DNA from: Epiperipatus broadwayi
Taxonomy: Eukaryota > Onychophora > Udeonychophora > Euonychophora > Peripatidae
DNA length: 64,000 nucleotides
Direction: 5' to 3'
Assembly: GCA_028023455.1 (NCBI GenBank)
Contig: JAQFVV010000206.1
Location: forward strand, 1,409,361 to 1,473,360
In this document: positions 16,683 through 28,689 of the stretch, in pieces
Layout of the letters: the number at the start of each line of letters is the position of its first letter
Position numbering within the stretch: the stretch's first letter is position 1
The notes under the pieces: model-generated
The model's database searches: none
What the model saw: the letters and a program-made list of their open reading frames with translations, nothing else
What the model was told of the DNA's origin: nothing
Translations under genes and position numbers: made by a program

Positions 16683-16860
16683 CCCAAAACCTCAAACCCC
16701 AATTAAAATGTTTTTCTTCTCTCCCCCCCAAAGAACACCCCCCAACCACTGTGGGGAGGAAAAGAGAGGGGAAATTCTCACTCTTTTTTTTTTTTTTAAA
16801 AAAAATCCTACCCCTTTTCGGGGGTTGGTATACGCCACCTTTTGGATATATATATATATG
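16648..16860. repeat. Low-complexity T/C/A homopolymer block
   Basis: A (TA)n run leads into about 17 T, then C-rich text with many runs of 4-8 identical bases (CCCCCC, GGGG, T15, A8), ending in another (TA)n run. The density of homopolymers is unlike the surroundings and suggests either an expanded low-complexity tract or consensus error in the assembly. The two mutually antisense 106-codon frames across it are by-products of this composition. Confidence 0.7.
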
Positions 16861-16962
16861 AATGAACAATAATGAGCAAGACAATACTAGCTATAGGCTT
16901 ACAAACTAATATGCCCCTTCAGTATGCTCACAATCTTTTGATTGGGTTCAGATATCAATCTT

Positions 16963-18669
16963 GTTACAATATATATATATATATGATCAATAGATGGTGT
17001 TTTACCAAAAACACTGACCAAGCATATGTTTGTTTATATCAGTAGTATTCAACCTTTTCACACCTGCGGACCGGTAAAAATAAGGATAAAGTTCCGCGGA
17101 CCAGCAAAAATACGGATAAGATTTCGCAGACCGGCAGAAGTCTATAGATAAATTTTCTGAAAGATAAGCATAATTGTTATAACTGATCAAAACAACAATG
17201 TTAAATATATAAGATAAAGTTTTATATATATATATATATGGAGTTTATATAATAAAAAACTTTTCTTTTAATTTTTTTAGAAAAGTAATAAAAAATTTAA
17301 TTCTACCCCCTTCCCCCATAAACATCTGTGATAACTAAAAAAACAAATTAATTTATGAATGATTGATTAGATTTTGTTTTCGTTCTGTTTTCTTTTTTTT
17401 TAATTGGGTAAAAATGAGATGAAAAAATAAATAAAAATTGGCTATATTAATTAAAAGTTTAAACTCTTATTATTTATTATTAGTTCCACGGCCCAGTGCC
17501 AGGCCACAGACCAAGGGTTGAAGAACACTGGTTTATATAAACGACAAAAGAGTCTGAATTCACTATCTCTTTCATTTTGCCTACCCTCAGATCAGATGAC
17601 TTCAAGATAATTTGCTATCATCAGTGAAGGATAGAGCTAGAAACTAGATGTAAACACTGACTCCAAGTGTTTATGCAAAAAGTTTCTATCAGTTTGCAAG
17701 CATAAATTTTTTCAGACTGGTAAAGTCTTTAAACTCAGACTAACAAGCCAGATAGCTATATGGGTCTGATCTCAGTTCAGTTTCACCACGTAGTCAAAGC
17801 CCTGCAATATATATCATTGCAAAAACCTTTAAAGGTACATTTATGAAAAACAAAAACAAGTTATAATCACATTAACTTGCTGTCACTTGTATTTATGATC
17901 AATAAATGGTGTTTTACCAAAAACACTGACCAAGCATATGTTTGTTTACATAAAAAATTTCATGCTTGCAAACTGATAGAAACTTTTTGCATAAACACTT
18001 GGAGTCAGTGTTTAGATCTAGTTTCTAGTTCTATCCTTCACTGATGATAGCAAATTAGCTTGAAATCAGCTGATCTGAGGGTGGGAAAATTGAAAGAGAT
18101 AGTGAATTCTGATTCTTTTGTCATTTATGTAAACAAACATATGCTTGGTCAGTGTTTTTGGTAAAACACCATCTATTGATTATAAATACAAGTGACAGCA
18201 AGTTAACATGATTATAATTTGTTTTTGTTTTTCATAAATATACTTTTAAAGGTTTTTGCAATGATATATATTGCAGAGACTTTGACTATGTGGTGAAACT
18301 GAACTGAGATCAGACCCATATAGCTATCTGGCTTGTTAGGCAGAGTTTGGAGACTTTACCGGTCTGGAAAATTTCATGCTTGCAAACTGATAGAAACTTT
18401 TTGCATAAACACTTGGAGTCAGTGTTTAGATCTAGTTTCTAGCTCTATCCTTAACTGATGATAGCAAATTAGCTTGAAATCAGCTGATCTGAGGGTGGGC
18501 AAAATGAAAGAGATAGTGAATTCTGACTCTTTTGTCATTTATGTAAACAAACATATACTTGGTCAGTGTTTTTGGTAAAACATCATCTATTGATCATAAA
18601 TACAAGCGACAGCAAGTTAACATGATTATAACTTGTTTTTGTTTTTCATATATTTATATATATTGTAAC
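16963..18669. mobile_element. Long foldback element of ~412-bp units
   Basis: The outermost ends are inverted: GTTACAATATATA at 16963 and TATATATTGTAAC at the right. Inside, one full unit (16985-17895, enlarged by a 491-bp insertion) and a truncated second unit (17896-17957) run in one direction, followed by one full (17958-18368) and one partial unit (18369-about 18655) in the opposite direction. Shared words include GGTGTTTTACCAAAAACACT and its complement, and TTGCAAACTGATAGAAACTT. No coding frame is present. Long inverted arms made of direct repeats resemble Foldback-type DNA transposons in architecture only. A diverged relative lies at about 23760-24058. Confidence 0.75.
17040..17530. mobile_element. 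hAT-type MITE with 8-bp target duplication
   Basis: A 491-bp insert starts CAGTAGTATTCAACCTTTTC and ends GGGTTGAAGAACACTG, whose complement is CAGTGTTCTTCAACCC, so the ends are imperfect terminal inverted repeats. It is flanked on both sides by GTTTATAT (17032-17039 and 17531-17538), an exact 8-bp target duplication as made by hAT transposases. The sub-terminal sequence (CACCTGCGGACCGGT) is rich in GGACC and CCG words, a pattern I know from widely spread hAT MITEs beginning CAGTGGTTCTCAACC. No transposase is encoded, so it was moved in trans. It lies inside a foldback unit and is therefore younger than that unit. Confidence 0.9.
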
Positions 18670-19613
18670 GGTATACATATATGCCATTATATCACTGTCA
18701 AATAATAAAAAAGATCGATAAATAAATGTAAAAGTTAATAATTTTATTTAAACCAATATGTATATATATATATATAATTGCACAGATATCAAACTATTAA
18801 ATAATTACTTAAAAGTAAGGTAAAATTAAAAAAAAGGAAAAATCTAAAGATAAAAGATTATTTTTTTAAAGTATTAAAAAAGAAAATAATAAAAATTGTT
18901 AATTATTTTATATTCCAAAATTATGTTTAAATCTTAGTAGAATGGAAATGATTTTTTATTTTGAAATGATATAATAATAATAAGGCACTTGAGAACATTT
19001 AACCGATCAGTCAGATAAGGGATCAATTAAAAAATTCCTAGTAATAATATCTTATCTTCCCACTCAAAAGTAAACTGCCTAATAAATAATGCAAGAGAAA
19101 ATTCCTCATCACTAATAAGATTAGCATGAAGTCAGGCAAGATTGATCCTGGAATTTGATGTTAAGAAATTCAAAATGATATAAAAGGGAAGAAAATTTTG
19201 GTTAAGTGAAGTTTTGTTCTTTATATTGCTCTTGTCAATTACATAATTTAAACATATTTATGTATATTGCAGACCTCAAAATATAAGGATCACACAATAA
19301 ATTAGTTTCCCATATTTTCACCAGCTGAGGTGACCTCCAGAATGATTGTTCCTGAAAAGCAGCAAACAACAAACTGGACTTTCTGAAAACAATAATAATA
19401 ATAATAATAAATGGACTTTGATTAGAATTGTGTGATGCATCATGGATTGCCAAGATGGACTACAAATAAACCTACAGGCTCAGAAATTATAAACTTTAGT
19501 AATCTAAAATAAGAACTTTTTAAATACTTAAACCTAAATAGTACTTAACCTATAAAGTCTCTTATCTAATTAAACAGAAATTGAAATTATTTCTTATATT
19601 TTTTAATGTTTGC
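18670..19613. other. Intergenic or intronic, no gene seen
   Basis: A+T-rich with a short (AAT)n at 19388-19408. Nothing recognisable. Confidence 0.5.
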
Positions 19614-19911
<298 letters not shown>

Positions 19912-19914
<3 letters not shown>

Positions 19915-22900
19915 TATTCTTATTATTCTTCTCTCCCCTTCTCATAATTTCTTTTAAATGAATAATTTAAAAATAAGTGTAAATGACTACATAGATTCAT
20001 AAAATTATGTTACCTTAAGATGTGTTAATTTTGGGCTATTTGTTTTGTAGTTTAATCAGTGTTGGTGAAGGAATGTATGGGTGTTTTTTGTCAATGTAAT
20101 CTGGGGAGGTGCATTGGATTTTCATTCCTTTGCATGTAATATTAGCATACAGGGTAAAGTATCCACCTGAATGCATGGCCTAAAAGTATAGCCATCACAT
20201 TGTTAATGTTCATAGATGTATTTCCTACACCATTGTTTTTCTTTACACTCTGATTGAGACAGTAAGCCAGCAAAGATTGTTATTCGTCATTTATAGAGCA
20301 TTTTTTATATATATTTCCAAATGATTACCTCACCAGACAGATGCACATTCTTGTACTGGAAAGGGGTTGTTATTTCTTTAATAATATCATGCTACAGATG
20401 AACATTCCTGTCAGCATGATTTTTATGATAACCTCTTTATTAAGCATTGATCACATCAGTATATCATTAAGCTGGTGTTAATTTGGATGTGACCTTGTAG
20501 CCATCACCCCAGATATGACCATCTTTTTTTACCATCCAGATCCCCCATCTCATTACAATATATTATTAAAAAACATACTATCAATTGACATTCCAAGTCC
20601 TAAATTTTCTGTAGTACATTATTTCATGTAATATCTCAAGCTTTATAAATTTTCATGTTAGCTTATTTTTATTAAATAAAAGTCATTTCTGTATTATCTT
20701 TCCAATTTATAAACATAAAGTCTTTTAGATAAATAGCAATTCTTCAGTCACCATCTTAATGTCTCTCTCTTGCAGTTATCTATAAAACTATTTGCTGATT
20801 TTATATTTATTTGACTGGAAAAATTGAAACTAAAATATATAATAATTTTTTTAATTTTAATTAAAATCTCTAGATACCAATGAAATACAAAGACTTAAAA
20901 TAATTGCCTGGAAATGAGATTTCTAGCAAAAAAATTTTGTTCTCAAAATAGACACTATGCTTTCACAAACTCATTTTTTGTTTAAATCTTGAAAACAAAT
21001 GTTGCTAAGTATTTGCTAATTTGAATTACAAATGCAAGTGAAGAAAAAAATTAGTATTATTATTATAATAGTAAAATAATATAGATATTGTGTTTAGCCT
21101 CAAATTTTATTCATAAATATTTGTTTTAGAAGAATACAAATCAAGGAAAATGTAATAATGAAAAGTCATTGGCTGAAAACAATACATCACTATAAACAAC
21201 ATAGCAGTTATTTTATTAATAATTATAAATAAAAATTTTAATTTTAATTATTTTGCATTTTTTTTACAAAAATTCATTTAATTTAGAAATCAAGATTAAT
21301 ATTCAATTTTATTTACTAGTGCAGAAATCATATGTAATTTAAACAGAAGAGATTAACATTCTATGCAGATGCATTGTGGTGTTATTATAATATCTCATGA
21401 CATCTTGTTGAGTCTTGAAAATACTCTCAAACCAAAGCACAAGATAGAGACTTGAAAAGTTAAGAGTAGCTATCTTATCTTTTGTACATAAATTTAATTA
21501 TACAGGCCAATCTAAAGCATCTTAATTTGAGAGCATGAAGATGTTTGTTTATTCACTTTGCATCAATTGATTTTTTTTAATAAATATTAACATTCATGAA
21601 ATTTTTCAGTTTACTATATGTTAGTATTACAAATTATTAGAAACTATATAATATTAATTTTATTTACTAGCACAAAAATTTTATGTAATTTAAACTGAAG
21701 GGATATAATTTCTTAATTTTTTTTTCAAATTATATTTCTAATAAATAATTTTTAAAATGAAAAATATTATGAAGAATGTAAGTTTATTCAATAGTATAAA
21801 AATATTTATATTAACCAAATAGAAAATATGCAAAGAAAAAATTAAGAAAAATGTTTCTGCTTTGATTTTATTTTCTTATTATTTTTTATGCAAAATATTT
21901 AATGTATCAAAAATAAATGAATATCTTCTATTACATTTAAATTCATGACTATTAAATGCAGAAGACTGTGGATCTAATTCATTTTGTAAGACTTTATTAT
22001 ATAATAGTAGATACTTTTTAAATCTTTTAATACCCACTAAGATAATCCTCCATGAACACAATTTATTTTATATCTTGTATTAATTTTTGTGTTGTTATTT
22101 ATGATTTTAATATTATTATTCAGTTTATTTTTATTTGATGCCTTTATAATGTTCTACACAACTCTTTTTATAAAATTTGATTTTTTTAACATACATGTTC
22201 TCTTCAAAGAAGAAGAATAAAATATAAACCACTTTTCAATAATCTAACTAAATACCATGTATTGCAGAAGTTAGTGGGTTTTTTCTATCCTACTTTTATT
22301 TCATAACTAGAAATAGAAATATATTGTTATTTACTGACCAATTCTGAATAATCAGTTGGGTTTTCTATGATCAGGTAGTCTGAAAAAATCCTAAGCTTGT
22401 CTAAAATCTTAAGAATTTGTTTACTTTGCCAAATTCCTGATCATCAATTTGAATCATAAGTTATGGACATGTTAGTGACTACACTACTACACCAAATATT
22501 TTTTTTGTAAACATAAACATAATATCAAGTTACCAGACTATATATTACTTGCTACTCTTTTTTAATATCTTAATGCAAACTTACATGAATACAATATATG
22601 TGAGTATATTATTTCCCTCAACTTTTATATGAAAGTTATATTTTAGTTATATCGATTTTGTATTCAAGATATCAATGCTTACATAAGCCTTTTAATTTGG
22701 AATTTATTTTACTTGCTACTTAGCATAGCTATTTAAAAAATTCTTAACTTATCTGGAATTTTTTGCCATCCACATAAAAAAATAAAACATCTATAGTGTA
22801 AATATATCTTCTAAATTTTTAAATACACTAGTATTTACTTATAATACGTATATACGTATTAAATTAAACTAATATTGGAAGATCATCTTTTTTTAATTGT

Positions 22901-23551
22901 ATTTTGATATGATACATTAAAGTTAACTCAAATTATAAATTAATTGACAAGAAGCATTAGCATTGATGATCTTAATAAAGCAAGTCAAAAGCCTTACCAT
23001 ACATGATTAAATATTTGATAAGAAATAAATTTAATGAGATTATATTGTCAGTCATACTTCCAACTGACATCCAATTCTTGTTTTGAATTCTGTAGTTGCT
23101 TTTTCAAAATAGCTCAATTAAAAATTCTGATACTTTATAACGCCATTAATGAGTTCTCACAGAATGTGCAAAAAACAAAAACAAAAGAAAAGCTGATTAA
23201 ATTTCTTGTCAATTAAAGTTTTTTGAAAATTTGCTCTTACAGGTAGATAAAATTAAAAAAATGTTGAATTTATTTTAATTATCAAGTATTTTCAGATTTA
23301 CTACAATTATCATATATATATACACATATATATATATTTTAAAAAAATCGATTTTATGGGTAACAGATAGACAAAATCTTTTCCAGTATTTATTCCAAAT
23401 GATGATGCACATTTATTCACCAGATTAGTAAATTATCATTTGATATACATTTTTATATTTGTCTTTTTTTCTTTTTAGTTATTTTTAACTGCTTATTATT
23501 AAATGGCATGAGCGATTGTTTATAAAGGAATGACAAAAAATAGCATTTATC
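19912..23551. other. Intergenic or intronic, no gene seen
   Basis: No credible coding frame. The part 20040-20540 is of higher complexity but unrecognised. A diverged direct repeat is visible: the words TTTTATTTACTAG and TATGTAATTTAAAC occur together near 21310-21345 and again near 21658-21695. Confidence 0.45.
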
Positions 23552-23758
23552 TGAAAATAGTCAAAATAAGAGTCATAGATCACATGACCCTATTCTCTTA
23601 AGCTTGTAAGTTATAAACAGTAAGGATTGCCAATTCCTCAACAAGCTGCCTTTATCACAAACTTGTTGAGGAATTGGCAATCCTCACTGTTTATAACTTT
23701 CAAGCTTAAGAGAATAGGATCATATGATCTATGACATTTATTTTGACTATTTATAGTC
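23552..23758. mobile_element. Hairpin repeat with about 95-bp arms
   Basis: Left arm 23552-23645 and right arm 23662-23758 are inverted copies around a 16-bp centre. Shared words are CTATTCTCTTAAGCTTG and GCCAATTCCTCAACAAG. The inner 35 bp occurs a third time at 24070-24105 in right-arm orientation, followed by TAGCATTTATCTGA, which also precedes the left arm at 23541. This is a MITE-like hairpin with a partial duplicate; no coding capacity. Confidence 0.7.
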
Positions 23759-24118
23759 TCTGTCTTAAGTCTTATGCAATGTTATATTGCTAAGACTACT
23801 AATATATGGTATGGCTGAAGATATATCAGCCCCATATAGCTATTTGAGTTGGATAGTTGGGTTTAAAGACATGTAGGTGTCTGAAAATTTCATATTTTCC
23901 ACTCAATGGACAACTTTTAGATAAATGCTAGCTTTGGGTTGGTATTTTTAGATATAGTGTCTGAACATACCCTGGCACCTCTCTGAGGAGTGCCAAAGCA
24001 TGGAACCATGGTCAAGGGTTGGGGGAGAGATATTTGAAATGTTTTCTCTGGTTAAGCATTTATCACAATGCTTGTTGAGGAATTGGCAATCCTCACTGTT
24101 TATAGCATTTATCTGAGT
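23759..24118. repeat. Diverged relative of the 17-18.7 kb repeat
   Basis: The order of short words CCCCATATAGCTATTTG, TTTAAAGACATGTAG and GTCTGAAAATTTCAT parallels CCCATATAGCTATCTGG, GAGACTTTACCGG and GGTCTGGAAAATTTCATGC of the foldback units near 18320-18380. A partial hairpin copy closes the segment at 24070-24105. Similarity was judged by eye and is modest. Confidence 0.45.
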
Positions 24119-24267
24119 TTTTCTTTTCTTAGCTATTTAAAAAAAATAATGGATCACATGTCTAAGGATTAGCACATCTGTTTATCATAATATTGAACTT
24201 AGGTTTGAGTATGAGACAAGTCACAAGTAGGCTTCAATTACTCATCTCTTAACTATCTCAGCTACTA
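24119..24267. other. Short spacer
   Basis: A+T-rich spacer that ends in the TA at 24266-24267 bordering the next element. Confidence 0.4.
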
Positions 24268-25394
24268 CCATGTTTTCCCCAAAATAAGGCAATAACCAGA
24301 AAATAAACCCTAGCATAATTTTTCAATATGCTTATAGTATAAGTCATATCTCAAATATAATCCCTAGTTACACATAGATGGTTAATGGGTATATTAAATT
24401 ATAAAGTAATTAATGTATAAATAAACAATATCATTAACATTAATGCTTTAAATAAATGGTAATATAAATTATATAGTTCTTTTGTATTTTCCCATCTACA
24501 ATTTTAGACAAACATAATTCTACCTGTATAGAAAAACAATTTATCTACCACAAGTAGTGTATCACACAATTTATAATTTCATTTATATATTTTGGGTACT
24601 TATTTTATTTATATTTAATACTTAAATTTAGAATGCTTAATTGAGTTTTAGAGTTTCCTCATGATAGCTCTTAAATAGTCATGGTAAAAGAAAAATTACT
24701 TTGATTTCTTAACCATTTTTTTCCTTCTAAAAGATTTTATTAAAATAATGAAAGTGATTTTAATAATCAAAGTTTAGCTTAAATTAAATAATTAATTTTT
24801 CTCCTAAAGAAAAGCTTTTAAGAGGAATATCCCAGCAAGGCTACTACAAGTAATTTAGAAAGTGTTTGTAGTATGTGCACTTAATAATAAATGGATGTAG
24901 TTGTGTTATATATGAATTGTCATAATTCAAGATGTCATAAGTTATAACAGATATACTTAATGTGCATGTATGAAAAACAGAAATATTTTCTGAAATTTTA
25001 CACTTCATTTTTTTTTTTTTTTTTGCTTTTGTGCAGACAAATCATTCTTAATTATAATCATTTTTGTTATCATTTCTGTTTTTCAAATTTTCAATTAACA
25101 CTTGGTTTAATGGTAAATTTAAATGGAACAATATTTTGATCACCAGATAAAATGAATACAAAAAAAAAAAAACAATTCCAGTGAATGCAAAAATGGAATT
25201 GTGAGGTGCTCCAGAAGTAAGAATCTTACAGATTTCTGTAAGGAGAAGTACTTAAATAAATGAACACTTTTGTACATAAATAAATATAGATTTTTATACA
25301 TGAAAAAATAAGACATCCTTTAAAAATAAACCCTATGATGTCTTTTGGAGCAAAAATTAATATATGACCTGGTCTTATTTTCAGGAAAACATAG
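24268..25394. mobile_element. TA-flanked 1.1-kb MITE
   Basis: The left end CCATGTTTTCCCCAAAATAAG and the right end, whose complement is CTATGTTTTCCTGAAAATAAG, are terminal inverted repeats of about 21 bp with 3-4 mismatches. TA lies directly outside both ends (24266-24267, 25395-25396), the target duplication of Tc1/mariner-type elements. Sub-terminal words AAAATAAACCCTA occur near both ends, and TTTTGGAGCAAAAATTAATA near the right end. Similar AAAATAAG-rich ends are familiar to me from dispersed repeats in several animals, but I cannot name the family here. No transposase frame; the interior is plain A+T-rich DNA. Confidence 0.75.
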
Positions 25395-25396
25395 TA

Positions 25397-26186
25397 TTCA
25401 AGTCTTAGATAAAATATGGGTCCCTACACATTATTAGCTAAAAAGTAAAAATCTTCTATTAATATAGGTTGGTAAAATCAATGTTGAAGGATTAGTTATA
25501 AAAGCAAAGGATGTGATTATATAATTTCAGCCTTTAAATAGCATTTTAATTTTGGTTTACTTATAAAATAAATTTACTATTGTTAATCAAAATTCTTATT
25601 CTTGCCATCCTATGTTTTGCATGCCCATAATTAAAATTTAATTAAAAATAATATTTCATCAAAAGTTCTTTTATAAAAGTAGGGAAGTTAAAAATGTTTA
25701 TAAGAAGTAATTTGGATTATGAAGAAAAGACAATAAATAATTACTTGAAAAGTTTAATATTTTCCCATTACTTGTTAAAAAAGTTTTATTAAATTAAAGA
25801 TCTTGTGATATAATAGTGGTGTGGATTCAAATCCAAAATAAAATCAGAAATTTTTTGTGTATTTAAGAAATTCTCAAACAAACTCAGAATTCTTTTTCCA
25901 GTAGTATCAGAATGTTCTACAAACACAGGAAATATGAACTGGTCAATAAATTGTCAATACATATAATGTAAGACAATGTATTAATAATATGTATAATATC
26001 CATCACTGGTAATGCCCTGTATTATTTGATTCAATGATAGTGACAGACTTTTCAGTTTAAGTTCCATGGATTGCATTCAGCTCTCTCCATTCTGGTGCTC
26101 GAATTTCTTAATAATTCCTGAGCAATTAAACCATTTGATTATTTTATTTTGCATTAGTAAAGATTATAAATCTACAAAAATTTTAG
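25397..26186. other. Intergenic or intronic, no gene seen
   Basis: Nothing recognisable. The stretch 26000-26120 is slightly more complex and may be old repeat sequence. Confidence 0.45.
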
Positions 26187-26300
26187 TCAAGCATTGATAG
26201 CCGAGAGGTCAGTGCAGTCCCCTTGCAAGCAAGCAGTTGGTTGCAGACGGTTGTTGTGGGTTCGCCTCCCAGCCGATGCTATGACATAAGGAGAAAAAAA
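26187..26300 (+). mobile_element. tRNA-derived SINE
   Basis: The body carries a polymerase III A-box-like TAGCCGAGAGG (26198-26208) and B-box-like GGTTCGCCTCC (26259-26269) about 60 bases apart, ends in a base-paired acceptor-like strand (CAGCCGATGC), and then in a short A-rich tail. The A-to-B spacing is long, as in tRNAs with a large variable arm (Leu/Ser type). The same unit occurs at 27381 and, more diverged and inverted, at 52954. It is a pseudo-tRNA rather than a tRNA gene: the anticodon arm pairs badly and the copies end in A tails. Confidence 0.7.
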
Positions 26301-27380
26301 TTGGGCCTATTATTTACCACTATCTTTGCCACATTGAAATAATTCCTTTTAAATAGAGTACTTATCACATCCTTTCAATTGCTTTATGCAATCATGCATG
26401 ATAAATATCCTTAGGCAGAGATAAGTTATTATTTCCTTTGCTTCATATATTTAAGTGAACAAGCTTTGAGTAAATTTAGATTAAAATTTAATATAAAAAT
26501 ATAATTAATAAAAATTTGTTTTTTGATCTATTATTGTGTCAGTTTCCCTTTTAATGAAATTCAGATTTTGAAACCTTATTGAAGTTTCATTATGCTTTCT
26601 CTCTTATTTTGTTTTTTTATTGCCTTTCATTTTAAATTGGTTCCTGCCTGAGTGCATCTGAATGGCAGTCAAAATTAGCTGTGCATTCTCTTTAATTAGT
26701 TTAAATTGCTAATGTAGCATAAGTGCTAAAAACATTTATCTCACTTAAACAACAATAATGCAATCTACTCTCAATATTGTTTTCTTTATATTGAATATTA
26801 ATGTAATCAAGACTGTTGAAAGAAAAAGATTATTATCTTTGCACTTAAAGAGGATTAATTATTTCATACAATAAAAAGAAAGCCATGGCAAAATAAATTT
26901 AAAGTAATTCAGAAATTTTTTAAACAAATTTCTCAATGAGAAGACTCTAGCTACCAAACTCTGACTATGTGTGGGTGTGTGGGTGTATTTCTTGTTATTC
27001 GAATAAGGTCAGTCCTGACTCTCTTTGAAATTTTAAAATTCGAAATAAAATTATTCAAATAATTATAATGCTAAGAAATGAAAATGCTTTAAAAGTCGAC
27101 CTATACCTGTTGCTTTAAAAAAATTATTACTTAATGAAAAATAATATTTAAACAAATTAAACTGTATTAATTGAACAAAATTAAGTGTAATTTTTAAGTA
27201 TATTTTAATTGTAATTTAGGAAATATGATTTATTAATGGAAATTGCTTTAAAAAGATTATTTAAAAAAGCATAAAGATTAACAAATTTAAATTCATCACT
27301 AATTCATTATTAACAAATTTTATATGGAATATATGCCAGTAAATATAGTAGCAAAAATTGTAGTTTTTTTTATTATAAAA
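26301..27380. other. Intergenic or intronic, no gene seen
   Basis: A+T-rich; no credible frame or repeat. Confidence 0.45.
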
Positions 27381-27493
27381 TCAAGCGCTGTTAGCCGAGA
27401 GGTCATCGCGGCCGCCTTGTAAGCAAATAGTTGGTTGCAGACGGTTGTGGGTTCGCGTCCCGGCCGGTGCTATGACATATGAAAAAAAAAAAG
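27381..27493 (+). mobile_element. tRNA-derived SINE
   Basis: Best-preserved copy of the family. A box TAGCCGAGAGG is at 27392-27402 and B box GGTTCGCGTCC at 27450-27460. GCGCTG at the start can pair with CGGTGC at the end, with wobbles, as an acceptor stem. The element ends in ATGACATATG plus an 11-A tail. Its C+G-rich body stands out sharply from the flanks. I could not find a clear target duplication. Confidence 0.75.
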
Positions 27494-28328
27494 CTTATAC
27501 GTTATTTCGCAAATCGTAATCCTTGAGTTATATATACTAATGTTAAAGTCCAGATATTAGACAATTTACTTCTCCTTTTTTTTTTTTTTGCTTTTATTTT
27601 TCACCCACAAGTGATCTGATTTGTTTTCTTTTTAAAAAATCTAATTTTATTATAAATGAAGATCGTGATAGTGACGTAAAAGTGACTTCATTATTTAAAA
27701 AAATACAATTTTTGTTTTTCTGTAGTCATTTTTTTGCTGAAGCAATAGATTGCCAGACTCTAAAGCAGAAGGACCTCAGATCGATTTCAGTTCTGATGTT
27801 TTTATATACAATTCTCTAAAGAAGTTGAATTGTTACTACCAGGATGTTAAGAAAGATATGATTCTTTTGAGGCCTCATACCTATCAAAATAGCTATCTGA
27901 ATTTAAATCCATATAATAACTTGTTCAGAAATAAAAGACGAGCTCTTTTTGTTTTTAATTAAACTCAAGACAAAAAAAAATTAGTATTGAATAGTAGAAT
28001 AAAATAGTATATCCATAGGACTGTCTATACTAATTCATAATTTTCTAGTGACATTACTGCCAGATATACCTCTAGCTATTATAAGAAAATAATATCACAC
28101 TTTATTTTGGTTACATCATAATAAATGTCCATGAAAATATTTAATTTAGCATGTTTCAATATATGCATATTATATAAAGAGCTCACAAATAAGCTCTTAA
28201 CAAGCTTTGCAAAATATCCCTAACCTCAGACTGGTTTCTGCTATTGTCTTCCTCAGTAAGGTGCTAGGAGACTTGTTTAAATTAGGTCATGTGACATCTG
28301 TCTTGATTTTTTTCTTTTATATATATAT
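27494..28328. other. Intergenic or intronic, no gene seen
   Basis: The 70-codon frame at 27750-27962 shows no domain and no codon pattern that sets it apart from chance. Otherwise A+T-rich sequence, ending in a (TA)n run. Confidence 0.4.
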
Positions 28329-28475
28329 ACCATTATACAATTACAAATATTCAGTAACGCCCTCTGTTTAAAAGTCTTTACCTCAATAATAGTGAACTTC
28401 AAAATGGTATGCTATTATTGAGATATAGACTTTTAAACAGAGGGCGTTACTGGATATTTGTAATTGTATAATGGT
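28329..28475. mobile_element. Near-perfect 64-bp-arm hairpin MITE
   Basis: Left arm 28329-28392 and right arm 28412-28475 are inverted copies that agree at 61 of 64 positions, around a 19-bp loop. The ends are ACCATTATACAATTAC. Both sides are flanked by TA-rich sequence (ATAT on each side), consistent with TA target use. The high arm identity points to recent origin or ongoing conversion between arms. Confidence 0.75.
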
Positions 28476-28551
28476 TTATATATTTGTATAATTATTTCAG
28501 TTGGTGTTAATAGTAACTTTCTTTTTATATATATATATATATATATATAAT

Positions 28552-28689
28552 ATCTCCATACAATAATGCCACCAAGTGCAAGCCTTCATAATCAATGGAT
28601 GCAGGCACTAGATAGGAATTTTATGCCCAAACCTTCCTGCATCCATTGATTATGAAGGCTTGCACTTGGTGACTCAACTGTATAGAGAG
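28552..28689. mobile_element. Short foldback, family of 14.2 kb
   Basis: Left arm (about 28552-28605) and right arm (28636-28689) are inverted copies sharing AAGTGCAAGCCTTCATAATC and ATCAATGGATGCAGG. The centre keeps CACTAGATAGGAATTTTATG, which corresponds to the middle part of the arms at 14193-14567, so this is an internally deleted member of that family. Confidence 0.75.

Noticed and set aside
16541-16884. Two 106-codon frames on opposite strands
   Set aside because: Both span the homopolymer-dense block and have low-complexity products such as runs of Phe and Lys; no protein signal.
27381-27493. Functional tRNA gene
   Set aside because: Boxes A and B are present, but the anticodon arm pairs poorly, the sequence ends in an A tail, and copies recur as SINEs.
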